Of a DNA stretch of 64,000 bases, positions 1-9,154 are shown one piece after another. The stretch's first letter is position 1; every line of letters starts with the position of its first letter. Under the pieces are notes generated by a model. It did no database searches, was not told where the DNA came from, and saw only the letters and a program-made list of their open reading frames with translations. The translations under genes were made by a program, and so were the position numbers. Source of the stretch: Streptomyces sp. NBC_00094 (GTDB lineage: Bacteria > Actinomycetota > Actinomycetes > Streptomycetales > Streptomycetaceae); assembly GCF_026343125.1 (NCBI RefSeq), contig NZ_JAPEMB010000001.1, positions 3,849,501-3,913,500 of the forward strand, given 5' to 3'.

Positions 1-351
1 TTCCAGTACGCGATCGCCGAGGCGCTGCGCCTCCCGGCCACGTACTTCGACGAGCTCCGCGCCGATCTGCGGGCCAAGCGGGACCTGCTGAGCGAAGGCC
101 TCGCGCAGGCGGGTTTCGAGGTCTACCGCCCGGCGGGGACCTACTTCGTCACCACCGACATCCGCCCCCTCGGCGCCGACGACGGCTTCGCCTTCTGCCG
201 CTCGCTCCCCGAGCGCGCGGGTGTCGTCGCCATCCCGAACGCCGTCTTCTACGACCACCGCGAGGCCGGCGCCCCCTTCGTCCGCTTCGCCTTCTGCAAG
301 AAGACGGAGGTCCTGGAGGAGGCCGTCTCCCGCCTCAAGCGCCTCGCCTGA
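1..351 (+). CDS. PLP-dependent aminotransferase, 3' end only
   Basis: The first 117 codons visible in frame 1 end at TGA 349-351; the 5' part lies outside the window. The protein reads like the C-terminal small domain of class I/II fold-type I aminotransferases: a helix (FDELRADLRAKRDLLSEGL), a GTYFVTTDI segment, and the IPNAVFY...VRFAFCKK stretch holding the carboxylate-binding Arg of the family. Such enzymes move amino groups between amino and keto acids; substrates of this subgroup (methionine/aromatic or succinyl-diaminopimelate type) cannot be decided from the tail. The catalytic lysine lies upstream of the window. Confidence 0.85.
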   Translation, partial: FQYAIAEALRLPATYFDELRADLRAKRDLLSEGLAQAGFEVYRPAGTYFVTTDIRPLGADDGFAFCRSLPERAGVVAIPNAVFYDHREAGAPFVRFAFCKKTEVLEEAVSRLKRLA

Positions 352-415
352 GACCGGAGCGGGGCCCGAGGCCGAGGCCCCGCCTGAGGCCGAGGCCCCC
401 GCCCGGGGCCCGGGG

Positions 416-466
416 CCCGCTCCCGCTCCCCGCTCCCCGCTCCCCGCTCCCCGCTCCCCGCTCCCC
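416..466. repeat. 7-bp tandem repeat (CCGCTCC)
   Basis: About six or seven head-to-tail copies of CCGCTCC lie between the aminotransferase stop and a terminator. The stretch just before it (360-415) is a looser GAGGCC/GGGGCCC repeat. It is non-coding and slippage-prone. Confidence 0.8.
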
Positions 467-476
467 GGCAACACGA

Positions 477-528
477 AAGCCCGGCCCGGGGCCGTGACGT
501 ACAAGAGTCACAGCCCCCGGCCGGGCTT
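477..528. terminator. bidirectional hairpin between convergent genes
   Basis: Arms at 477-498 and 507-528 (AAGCCCGGCC... / ...GGCCGGGCTT, continuing to GTGAC/GTCAC near the loop) form a long, slightly imperfect GC stem. It sits between the aminotransferase and the converging YbjN gene, so it can serve both. Confidence 0.7.
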
Positions 529-559
529 CGGCGTACTGCGGACGGCCGTCGAGGGAGGC

Positions 560-1093
560 TCAGGCCTCCTCGTCGCCGGCCTTCTCCTCGGGGGTCGCCA
601 GACCGAACTGCTCCACGACCCACTTGTCGAACTCGATGGAGGCGCGGACCCAGCTGACCGTGGAGGACACGAAGTGCTCCAGGGCGACGCCGGTGCCGAT
701 CAGCATCTGGGCCTCACCGATGAGACGGAGGGTGGCGGAGCCGTCCTCCTCCTCGTGCAGGTGCGTGTAGACCTTGGGCCACAGGGTGCGGCGGTTCCAG
801 TCGTCGATCGCGTCGAGGACCTTGGCGCGGTCGTCGGCGGAGTGCGGGCGGTCGTAGAACGTCCGCACGGAGAAGACCTGCTGCTCGTCCTCGCCGCGGA
901 ACATGAAGTACGTGCGGAACTCCTCCCACGGAGCCGCGAGGTCACCCTCGTCGTCGACGACGTACTTCAGCTCCATCTGCTCGAGGAGCTGCTTGACGAG
1001 GTCCTGGTCGGGGACGACGGGGCCCGCCGGTCCTGCGGCCTGAGGCTGGGGCTGGCCCCCGAAATTCGGAATCGAGGACGGGTCGATGCTCAC
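560..1093 (-). CDS. YbjN domain protein
   Basis: The protein has 177 aa, with a GTG start at 1093 preceded by AAGGG. The frame stays open further upstream, but that part looks non-coding. After a Pro/Gly-rich linker (residues 1-30) comes a YbjN/type-III-chaperone-like fold: ELKYVVDDEGDLAAPWEEFRTY and a beta-rich middle with SVRTFYDRP and WNRRTLWPKVYTHL. YbjN proteins act in the cytoplasm; they are linked to stress responses and protein binding, without enzymatic activity. It is transcribed away from clpB's 3' end with 130 bp between them, so it could be a separate unit or a read-through partner. The acidic C-terminus (EEKAGDEEA) is typical of streptomycete members. No catalytic residues are expected. 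Confidence 0.8.
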   Translation of the reverse strand: MSIDPSSIPNFGGQPQPQAAGPAGPVVPDQDLVKQLLEQMELKYVVDDEGDLAAPWEEFRTYFMFRGEDEQQVFSVRTFYDRPHSADDRAKVLDAIDDWNRRTLWPKVYTHLHEEEDGSATLRLIGEAQMLIGTGVALEHFVSSTVSWVRASIEFDKWVVEQFGLATPEEKAGDEEA

Positions 1094-1223
1094 CGTGTAT
1101 TTCCCTTCGTACGGATGCTCGCCATCCTCCCCCATGTCGGGCGGTTCGGGGGAGCCCCACCAGCCGCGATCCGCTGCGGGCTGACAAGATCTGCACCCTC
1201 CGTCGCCGCCCGACCCCTCCGGG

Positions 1224-3824
<2,601 letters not shown>

Positions 3825-3906
3825 GTGCGGTGTTCCTCCTCGTTGTGCGGGGTCGTACGGGCTCGTGTACGGGTACACGCCCTATGACTCTTCCAACGTA
3901 CACAAA

Positions 3907-3927
3907 GTTGAGCCTATTCCGCTCAAG
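3907..3927. promoter_or_regulatory. HAIR operator (HspR site) upstream of clpB
   Basis: GTTGAGC-N7-GCTCAAG matches the HspR-associated inverted repeat CTTGAGT-N7-ACTCAAG with exact 7-base spacing. It lies 83 bp before the clpB start and about 40 bp before the divergent flavoprotein gene, so it may affect both. HspR is encoded at 6839-7282. Confidence 0.85.
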
Positions 3928-3965
3928 GTATCGGAGGGAGTTCTCCCCCGGGTAGTTTCCGGGGC

Positions 3966-4370
3966 ATGGCCACAGACCCGAGGAACCCTTCCGACTCGTA
4001 CCTCAGCTTCTGGCGCGAGTACCACATGTGCACCCTGACGACCCCGCGCCCGGACGGCACCCCGCACGTGGTGGCGGTCGGCGTCACGTACGACCCCGAG
4101 GGCGGATACGCGCGGGTGATCACCAACAAGCACAGCCGGAAGGTCGCCAACGTCCTGGCGGCGGGCGCGGACGGGGCGCGGGTGGCGGTCTGCCAGGTCG
4201 ACAAGGGGCGCTGGGCCACCCTGGAGGGCGTCGCCCACATCCGTACGGAGGCCGAGGTCGTCGCGGACGCCGTCGACCGCTACGCCGGGCGGTACGGCCG
4301 CACGCCGGCCCCGAACCCGGACCGGGTCGTGATCGAGATCGCCCTCACGCGGGCGATGGGCCGCGCCTGA
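3966..4370 (+). CDS. PPOX-class F420-dependent oxidoreductase-like protein
   Basis: The protein has 134 aa, with a split-barrel flavin/F420-binding fold of the pyridoxamine-phosphate-oxidase superfamily. It starts with the typical FWREYHMCTLTTPRPDGTPH strand pair, then an ITNKHSRKVANV phosphate-binding segment, DKGRWATLEGVA, and a C-terminal EIALTRAMGRA. Members reduce or oxidise small molecules, or degrade haem, using F420H2 or FMN in the cytoplasm; the substrate is not evident. It is divergent from clpB across 141 bp that hold a HAIR element, so heat-inducible expression is possible. The Shine-Dalgarno is weak (GGGG close to ATG). It ends in a strong hairpin. Confidence 0.85.
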   Translation: MATDPRNPSDSYLSFWREYHMCTLTTPRPDGTPHVVAVGVTYDPEGGYARVITNKHSRKVANVLAAGADGARVAVCQVDKGRWATLEGVAHIRTEAEVVADAVDRYAGRYGRTPAPNPDRVVIEIALTRAMGRA

Positions 4371-4387
4371 GAAGTGCGCGGGCGCAG

Positions 4388-4432
4388 CACAGCGGCGCCA
4401 TCGCGTTTCAGGTCCGCGATGGCGCCGCTGTG
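4388..4432. terminator. strong 18-bp hairpin terminator
   Basis: Arms 4388-4405 and 4415-4432 are perfect 18-base complements (CACAGCGGCGCCATCGCG) with a 9-base loop. It terminates the flavoprotein gene and probably also the converging Rieske-like gene. Confidence 0.9.
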
Positions 4433-4440
4433 TGGGGGAA

Positions 4441-4482
4441 GTGCCTGAGCGATCTACAACGACGGGGGAACCGCTCAGGCAC
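4441..4482. repeat. 11-bp inverted repeat at the 3' end of the Rieske-like gene
   Basis: GTGCCTGAGCG (4441-4451) and CGCTCAGGCAC (4472-4482) are perfect complements with a 20-base loop. The right arm overlaps the stop codon of the minus-strand gene. It is a second hairpin only 9 bp from the main terminator; it could be a processing or stability element, or terminate minus-strand transcription. Confidence 0.6.
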
Positions 4483-4795
4483 TGCGGGGGGTGGCGGTGA
4501 TGGTCTCGGGCTCGATCAGCTGGTGGTCCCGCTGGTCGAGATTGACGAAGATCATGCCGTACCGGATGGCACAGCGGATCGGCTGTGGGGCGCCGCGGGG
4601 ACGGCGGAGACAGCGGTAAGCGCGGACGTCCTCGTCCTGCTCACGTGCGATGACGATCGGCTCTCCGACGAGGGTCACCTTCAGCGAGTCGCCACGGTGG
4701 GGGATTGCCGTGGCGAGATCGACGAAGTGCCAGCCGGACCGGTAGGCCGAGGCCATCTCCCGACGGAACCGGCGATCGTCGGGCGGAACGCTCAT
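4475..4795 (-). CDS. small Rieske-like protein with Arg in place of ligand His
   Basis: The protein has 106 aa. Its ATG (4793-4795) overlaps the TGA of the upstream repeat-peptide gene as ATGA, so translation is coupled. Residues 20-90 resemble the N-terminal Rieske domain of ring-hydroxylating oxygenases: SGWHFVDLATAIP, RGDSLKVTLVGEPIVIARE, then YRCLRRPRGAP and IRCAIRYGMIFVNLD. Normal Rieske domains bind [2Fe-2S] with CxH...CxxH. Here I see C62-x-R64 and C75-x-x-R78, so both cysteines stay and both histidines are arginine; the spacing is also shorter. The cluster may be lost or unusually ligated. There is no catalytic mononuclear-iron domain. The likely role, judged only from coupling, concerns the neighbouring peptide. 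Homology is inferred by eye and is moderate. Confidence 0.6.
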   Translation of the reverse strand: MSVPPDDRRFRREMASAYRSGWHFVDLATAIPHRGDSLKVTLVGEPIVIAREQDEDVRAYRCLRRPRGAPQPIRCAIRYGMIFVNLDQRDHQLIEPETITATPRSA

Positions 4796-5121
4796 GCTTC
4801 CGTGTCCGCCGGGGCGACATCCCAGACGGGGTCGCTCTGACGTGCCGGGGCGACACCCCAGTCGGGTTCGCTCTGACCCGCCGGAGCGACGTCCCACACG
4901 GGGTCGCTCTGGCGTGCCGGGGCGACATCCCACGACGGGTCGAGCAGACCTGCCGGGGCGACGTCCCACACCGGGTCGTTCGGGGCTGCCACGACCGTGG
5001 CGGGCGCGCTGTCCCACACCGGGTCGCTGACGGCCAGCGCTCCTACTGCCGCCGCCCCAATAAAGACGGAAGCAAGTATCGAGCGAAGCATTTTCCTGGA
5101 CATGAGCGGCTTCGACCTCAC
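4792..5121 (-). CDS. secreted multi-repeat peptide precursor (DPxWDVAPA x6)
   Basis: The protein has 109 aa, with a GTG start at 5121 and GAGAGG about 10 bases upstream; an ATG at 5103 lacks a Shine-Dalgarno. A Sec signal peptide (RSKPLMSRKMLRS, then hydrophobic ILASVFIGAAAVGALA) is followed only by repeats of D-P-x-W-D-V-A-P-A starting at residues 33, 49, 61, 73, 85 and 97. The period is 12 aa with linkers TVV..., GLL, RQS, GQS, RQS. One copy is variant (EPDWGVAPA). There is no cysteine in the mature part and no globular domain. The layout (signal peptide plus near-identical cores) is that of a precursor cut into several copies of one short peptide, or of a small repetitive surface protein. 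I do not recognise a described family. It is divergent from a LuxR-type regulator. Confidence 0.7.
   Translation of the reverse strand: MRSKPLMSRKMLRSILASVFIGAAAVGALAVSDPVWDSAPATVVAAPNDPVWDVAPAGLLDPSWDVAPARQSDPVWDVAPAGQSEPDWGVAPARQSDPVWDVAPADTEA
4807..5025 (-). repeat. tandem 36-bp coding repeat
   Basis: Six DNA repeats encode DPxWDVAPA plus a three-residue linker. The last five have strict 36-base spacing; the first is separated by 48 bases. The conserved core is kept at the protein level even where linker codons differ. Confidence 0.85.
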
Positions 5122-5230
5122 TTGATGGTTTCCTCTCCCCCGCGTACTAGACGATGGCTCACTCTTTGCGCTCACACCACCAGGGCAATGCATCATGTTC
5201 CTGAAATGCAGGATCCTGGGGGGTGATCAA

Positions 5231-6214
5231 ATGCCACAAAAAGACATAGACGGGACACATCCTCACGGGCATGTCGACCTGTGTACAGCCGGATCGGACT
5301 TGTACGCACGTGCGTTGCGCATCGGACGAATCACACGGAGCGAGGCAGAAGCCACACCCTGCCTCATGGACCTCGATCTGCTCCACCCGGATCCCGATGA
5401 TCCGGAATGGCTCCGTCCCGTCCCGCCCTCGGCGGCCCTCGCCCGGCTGGTCCACCCCCTGGAGCGGGAGATACAGGAACGCCGGGCCCTGACCATGGGC
5501 TTGTCCAGCACGTTCGAGCAGTTCCTGGCGATCAGCGCGCAGGACCCCTCGACCACCCACGCCATCACCGTCCTCGAAGGCATCCACCGCATCGACGCCG
5601 TCCTCGGCCGGGCCACGGCCGAGTGCACCCAGGAACTCCTCACCGTGCAGCCCGGCGGCGGACGCAGCGAGCACACCCTCAGTACCGCGCTCAACCGGAT
5701 CCAGCCGCTCCTCGACCGCGGCGTCCACGTGCGGACGCTCTACCAGCACACCGCCCGGCACAGCCCCGGCATGCAGGTCTACCTCGAACAGGACGGCATG
5801 GACCGGCTCCAGGTCCGCACCCTGGAGGAGAGCATCGAGCGGCTCATCATCATCGACCGCTCGGTGGCGCTGATCCCCGCGCGCCAGGACCGCCAGGTCG
5901 CCCTGGAACTGCGCCACCCCGGTCTCGTCGAGTACCTGGCGTCCGTCTTCGAACAGTCCTGGGCACGGGCCACCCCGTTCGGCGAACAGCTCCCCAACAC
6001 CCATCCCAGGGACGGGATAAGCGGCGTCCAGCGCTCCATCGCCAAACTCCTCGTCGAGGGCCACGTCGACGAGGCCATCGCCCGGCGCCTCGGCATGAAC
6101 GTCCGCACCTGCCGCGCCCACATCGCCAAGCTCGCCACCGCCCTCGGCAGCGGCAGCCGGGCCCAGCTCGGCTACCTCATCGCCCAGTCCGGCATCCTCG
6201 AACGGGACAACTGA
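5231..6214 (+). CDS. LuxR-type HTH regulator
   Basis: The protein has 327 aa, with an ATG at 5231 after GGGGGGTGATCAA. Residues 1-260 are a sensory part resembling TrmB/phospholipase-D-like regions of actinomycete LuxR regulators (ALARLVHPLEREIQERRAL; HVRTLYQHTARHSPGMQVYLEQ; SIERLIIIDRSVALIPAR). The C-terminal 60 residues are a GerE-type helix-turn-helix (VQRSIAKLLVEGHVDEAIARRLGM and RTCRAHIAKLATALGSGSRAQLGYLIAQ). It is divergent from the repeat-peptide gene across 109 bp and is its obvious candidate regulator. The gene at 6220 follows after 5 bp. The effector is unknown. The initial CxxC found in some relatives is absent. Confidence 0.8.
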   Translation: MPQKDIDGTHPHGHVDLCTAGSDLYARALRIGRITRSEAEATPCLMDLDLLHPDPDDPEWLRPVPPSAALARLVHPLEREIQERRALTMGLSSTFEQFLAISAQDPSTTHAITVLEGIHRIDAVLGRATAECTQELLTVQPGGGRSEHTLSTALNRIQPLLDRGVHVRTLYQHTARHSPGMQVYLEQDGMDRLQVRTLEESIERLIIIDRSVALIPARQDRQVALELRHPGLVEYLASVFEQSWARATPFGEQLPNTHPRDGISGVQRSIAKLLVEGHVDEAIARRLGMNVRTCRAHIAKLATALGSGSRAQLGYLIAQSGILERDN

Positions 6215-6219
6215 CGACC

Positions 6220-6693
6220 GTGTACGTAGAGATCGACCTCGACGGACCCGCGGGCACGCTCCGGGTCTCCGGGTACGGACTGCCCACCGTGGAGCTCGTA
6301 CGCGCCCCGGGAACCCGCCCCGACACCCATACCCCCATCGGGACCCGGAAGGCCGACCTGCTGGCACTCACCGTCGACGGGGAGCCGGCCCGCCTCAAGC
6401 CCGCGCGCGGGCGGCTGCTGCGCTCCTCGTACCGCGTCGACGCCCGGGTCGACGGGGTCCGCTACCGGCTCGTGCCCTGCTCGTACGTGGAGAGCCGGCT
6501 CACCCGGAACGGGCGCCGGATCGGCACCCTGGAGTCCTCCGGGGACGGCCGCGTGGACACCGACTGGGACCCGGCGGCCGACCCGACCCCCCTCGACCAC
6601 GCCGTCGGCGCCGCCCTCGCCGCCGCGTTCGGCACCGGCGCCGCGCCCTGGTGGGAGACCGTCGGCGACATCGTGGCCGAGCTGATCCCGTAA
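6220..6693 (+). CDS. conserved hypothetical protein
   Basis: The protein has 157 aa, GTG start, 5 bp behind the LuxR gene and probably co-transcribed. The sequence is beta-rich with no signal peptide or membrane segment: VYVEIDLDGPAGTLRVSGYGLP, then RLLRSSYRVDARVDGVRYRL, PCSYVESRLTRNG and a C-terminal helix VGAALAAAFGTGAAPWW. It could be a tubby/LURP-one-like barrel, but I cannot support that firmly. No catalytic motif is seen. Confidence 0.65.
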   Translation: MYVEIDLDGPAGTLRVSGYGLPTVELVRAPGTRPDTHTPIGTRKADLLALTVDGEPARLKPARGRLLRSSYRVDARVDGVRYRLVPCSYVESRLTRNGRRIGTLESSGDGRVDTDWDPAADPTPLDHAVGAALAAAFGTGAAPWWETVGDIVAELIP

Positions 6694-6710
6694 GCCCGTC
6701 GGATACGCCC

Positions 6711-6790
6711 GGGCACCACCGGGCACCACCGGGCACCACCGGGTACGACCGGGTACGACCGGGTACGACCGGGTACGACCGGGTACGACA
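6711..6790. repeat. 10-bp tandem repeat
   Basis: There are three copies of GGGCACCACC followed by five of GGGTACGACC (the last ends in A), perfectly in register. They lie between a stop codon and the terminator. Confidence 0.95.
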
Positions 6791-6820
6791 AGGCCCCCTC
6801 CACGGTCGTGAAGGGGGCCT
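6791..6820. terminator. hairpin terminator between convergent genes
   Basis: AGGCCCCCT (6791-6799) pairs with AGGGGGCCT (6812-6820). It separates the LuxR-linked unit from the converging dnaK operon end. Confidence 0.8.
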
Positions 6821-6838
6821 CGTACGTGTCGTGCGGAG

Positions 6839-7282
6839 CTATTCGCCCCGCTTGGGGCGCCAGACCACCAGCGCGCTCGCCTGCTGCACGTCCTGGTACG
6901 GCACCAGGTCGCGCCGGTACGAGGCGTGCACCTGGGCCTCGCGCTGCCGCATCGCCGCCGCCGCGCCGTCGACCGCCGCCGACAGCTCGGCGATCCGGCT
7001 CTGCAGCGCCGCGACCTGGTTCTCCAGCTCGATGATGCGCTTGATGCCGGCGAGGTTGATGCCCTCGTCCTGCGACAGCTGCTGCACCTGACGGAGCAGC
7101 TCGATGTCACGGGCCGAGTAGCGCCGCCCGCGGCCCGCCGTGCGGTCCGGGGAGACCAGGCCGAGACGGTCGTACTGCCGCAGGGTCTGCGGGTGCAGAC
7201 CCGAGAGCTGGGCCGCCACCGAGATGACGTACACCGGCGACTCGTCGGTCAGTTCGTACGGATTGCGTCGGCGTCCGTCCAC
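6839..7282 (-). CDS. hspR: HspR heat-shock repressor (MerR fold)
   Basis: The protein has 147 aa, GTG start. It is a winged-helix MerR-type DNA-binding domain: PVYVISVAAQLSGLHPQTLRQYDRLGLV, then RGRRYSARDIELLRQVQQL and EGINLAGIKRIIELE. A coiled coil (about residues 85-120) follows. HspR binds HAIR sites and needs DnaK as co-repressor, so chaperone demand releases repression. It is the last gene of dnaK-grpE-dnaJ-hspR, and the three-base gap after dnaJ indicates coupling. HAIR copies lie before dnaK and clpB. Length and tail are normal for the genus. Confidence 0.96.
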   Translation of the reverse strand: MDGRRRNPYELTDESPVYVISVAAQLSGLHPQTLRQYDRLGLVSPDRTAGRGRRYSARDIELLRQVQQLSQDEGINLAGIKRIIELENQVAALQSRIAELSAAVDGAAAAMRQREAQVHASYRRDLVPYQDVQQASALVVWRPKRGE

Positions 7283-7285
7283 GGG

Positions 7286-8464
7286 TCACGCTCCCTTCGC
7301 GGCCTGGAACAGCTCCGCCCGGGGGTCCTCGGAGGCGGTCGCCTCCCGGAAGGTCTCCAGGGCCTCGCGGGCCTTGTCGTCCAGCTCCTTGGGCACCGCG
7401 ACCTCGACCGTCACGAGGAGGTCGCCCCGCGTGCCGTCCTTGCGGACGGCACCCTTGCCACGGGCGCGCATGGTCCGGCCGTTCGGCGTGCCCGCGGGCA
7501 GCTTCAGCGTGACCGGGGGGCCGCCGAGGGTCGGGACCCTGATCTCGCCGCCGAGCGCCGCCTCCGTGAAGGAGACCGGCACCGTGACGGTGAGGTTGTC
7601 GTCCTTGCGGCCGAAGACCGGGTGGTCGTCGACGTGCACCACGACGTACAGATCGCCGTTCGGCCCGCCGCGCTCGCCCGGAGCGCCCTTGCCCCGAAGA
7701 CGGATCTTCTGGTTGTCGCTCACGCCCGCCGGGATGCGGACCTGCATGGTGCGGGAGGACTTGGCCCGCCCGCTGCCCTTGCAGACCTCGCAGGGGTTCT
7801 CGGCGATGAGGCCGCGGCCCTTGCAGTCCACGCACGGGTCGGTGAGCGAGAAGCCGCCGCCGCTGCCGCGCGAGACCTGCCCGGTGCCGACGCAGGTCGG
7901 GCACACCCGGGGGGTGCCGTTCTTGTCGCCGGTGCCCGAACAGGCCGTGCACGGCTGCTGGCTGGACATCCGCAGCGGTACGGTCGCGCCCTCGATGGCC
8001 TCGGTGAAGCTGAGCGTCACCTCGGACTCGATGTCCTGGCCGCGGCGCGGCTGGGTACGCGTACCCCCGGCGGCCCCGCGGTTGAACAGGCCGCCGAAGA
8101 CGTCCCCGATGCCGCCGCCGCCGAAGCCGCCGGCACCGCCGGGGCCGCCCTGGGCGCCTCCGAAGAGGTCGCCCAGGTCGAAGTTGAACGAGCCGCCGCC
8201 CGGGCCGCCGGCCCGGAAGCCGCCGTTCCCGAAGAGGGCGCGCGCCTCGTCGTACTCCTTGCGCTTCTTGGGATCGCCGAGGATGTCGTTGGCCTCGGAG
8301 ATCTCCTTGAAGCGCTCCTCGGCCTTGGCGTCACCCTTGTTGGCGTCCGGGTGGTTCTCGCGGGCGAGCTTCCGGTACGCCTTCTTGATCTCGGCCTCGG
8401 TGGCGTCCTTGGGGACGCCGAGAACCTTGTAGTAGTCCTTCTCGACGAAGTCCTTCGTGCTCAT
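7286..8464 (-). CDS. dnaJ: DnaJ co-chaperone, type I
   Basis: The protein has 392 aa, ATG start. J domain residues 10-75 carry the HPD motif (38-40). A long Gly/Phe-rich region follows (about 80-140). The zinc-binding region has four CxxCxGxG-type motifs (CTACSGTG, CPTCVGTG, CVDCKGRG, CEVCKGSG). The two beta-barrel substrate domains come last (MQVRIPAGVSDNQKIRLRGKG and onward). It stimulates the DnaK ATPase and delivers substrates. This is the HspR-linked DnaJ (DnaJ1); streptomycetes usually have a second one elsewhere. Confidence 0.97.
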   Translation of the reverse strand: MSTKDFVEKDYYKVLGVPKDATEAEIKKAYRKLARENHPDANKGDAKAEERFKEISEANDILGDPKKRKEYDEARALFGNGGFRAGGPGGGSFNFDLGDLFGGAQGGPGGAGGFGGGGIGDVFGGLFNRGAAGGTRTQPRRGQDIESEVTLSFTEAIEGATVPLRMSSQQPCTACSGTGDKNGTPRVCPTCVGTGQVSRGSGGGFSLTDPCVDCKGRGLIAENPCEVCKGSGRAKSSRTMQVRIPAGVSDNQKIRLRGKGAPGERGGPNGDLYVVVHVDDHPVFGRKDDNLTVTVPVSFTEAALGGEIRVPTLGGPPVTLKLPAGTPNGRTMRARGKGAVRKDGTRGDLLVTVEVAVPKELDDKAREALETFREATASEDPRAELFQAAKGA

Positions 8465-8494
8465 CGACGTCCCTCCTTCCGGACGATCGTTGCG

Positions 8495-9154
8495 TCACCC
8501 CTCTTCGGGGGCACCGCTCTCCTCGTCTGCCGCCTTCTCGTCCTTGGCACCGGGCGTGGCGCCCGGCTGGGGCTCGGCCACCGCGACCCGGGCGGGCCTG
8601 ATGGTCCGCTCGCCGATCCGGTACCCGGGCTGCAGGATCGCCACACAGGTCGTCTCGGTGACGTCCGGCGCGTACGAGTGCATCAGGGCCTCGTGGATCG
8701 TCGGGTCGAAGGGCTCGCCCTCCTTGCCGAACTGCTGCAGACCCATCTTGGCGACGACGGTCTCCAGCGATTCGGCCACCGACTTGAACCCGCCCGTGAG
8801 CTCGCCGTGGTCCCGGGCCCTGCCGACGTCGTCGAGTACGGGCAGGAGCTCGGACAGGAGCGTCGCGACGGCGATCTCCTTGACCGTGACCCGGTCCCGC
8901 TCCACGCGGCGGCGGTAGTTCTGGTATTCGGCCTGGAGCCGCTGGAGGTCCGCGGTGCGCTCGTCGAGCGCGGAGCGCACCTGGTCCAGCTGGGCCGTGA
9001 GGCCCGCGGTACCGGCCGACTTCTGGTCGCTTGCGTCCCCGGCCGGGGCCGCCTTCTCCTCCGTGGAGGAGTCGGCGGCCTCGGCGGCGTCGTCAGGGGT
9101 GGCGCCGGAGGGGACGTCGGACTTCTCCTCGAAGCCCGGGGTCTCCTCGGTCAC
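8495..9154 (-). CDS. grpE: GrpE nucleotide exchange factor
   Basis: The protein has 219 aa. Its GTG start overlaps the dnaK stop in GTGA. The acidic, low-complexity N-terminus (residues 1-55) is followed by a long coiled coil (about 60-110: LTAQLDQVRSALDERTADLQ, YQNYRRRVERDR) and the C-terminal beta domain ending GERTIRPARVAVAEP. It exchanges ADP for ATP on DnaK. The N-terminal extension is longer than in E. coli, as is usual in actinobacteria. Confidence 0.96.
   Translation of the reverse strand: MTEETPGFEEKSDVPSGATPDDAAEAADSSTEEKAAPAGDASDQKSAGTAGLTAQLDQVRSALDERTADLQRLQAEYQNYRRRVERDRVTVKEIAVATLLSELLPVLDDVGRARDHGELTGGFKSVAESLETVVAKMGLQQFGKEGEPFDPTIHEALMHSYAPDVTETTCVAILQPGYRIGERTIRPARVAVAEPQPGATPGAKDEKAADEESGAPEEG

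Noticed and set aside
4807..5025. The 36-bp repeats as a CRISPR array.
   Set aside because: They are contiguous, in frame and conserved at the protein level, without unique spacers.
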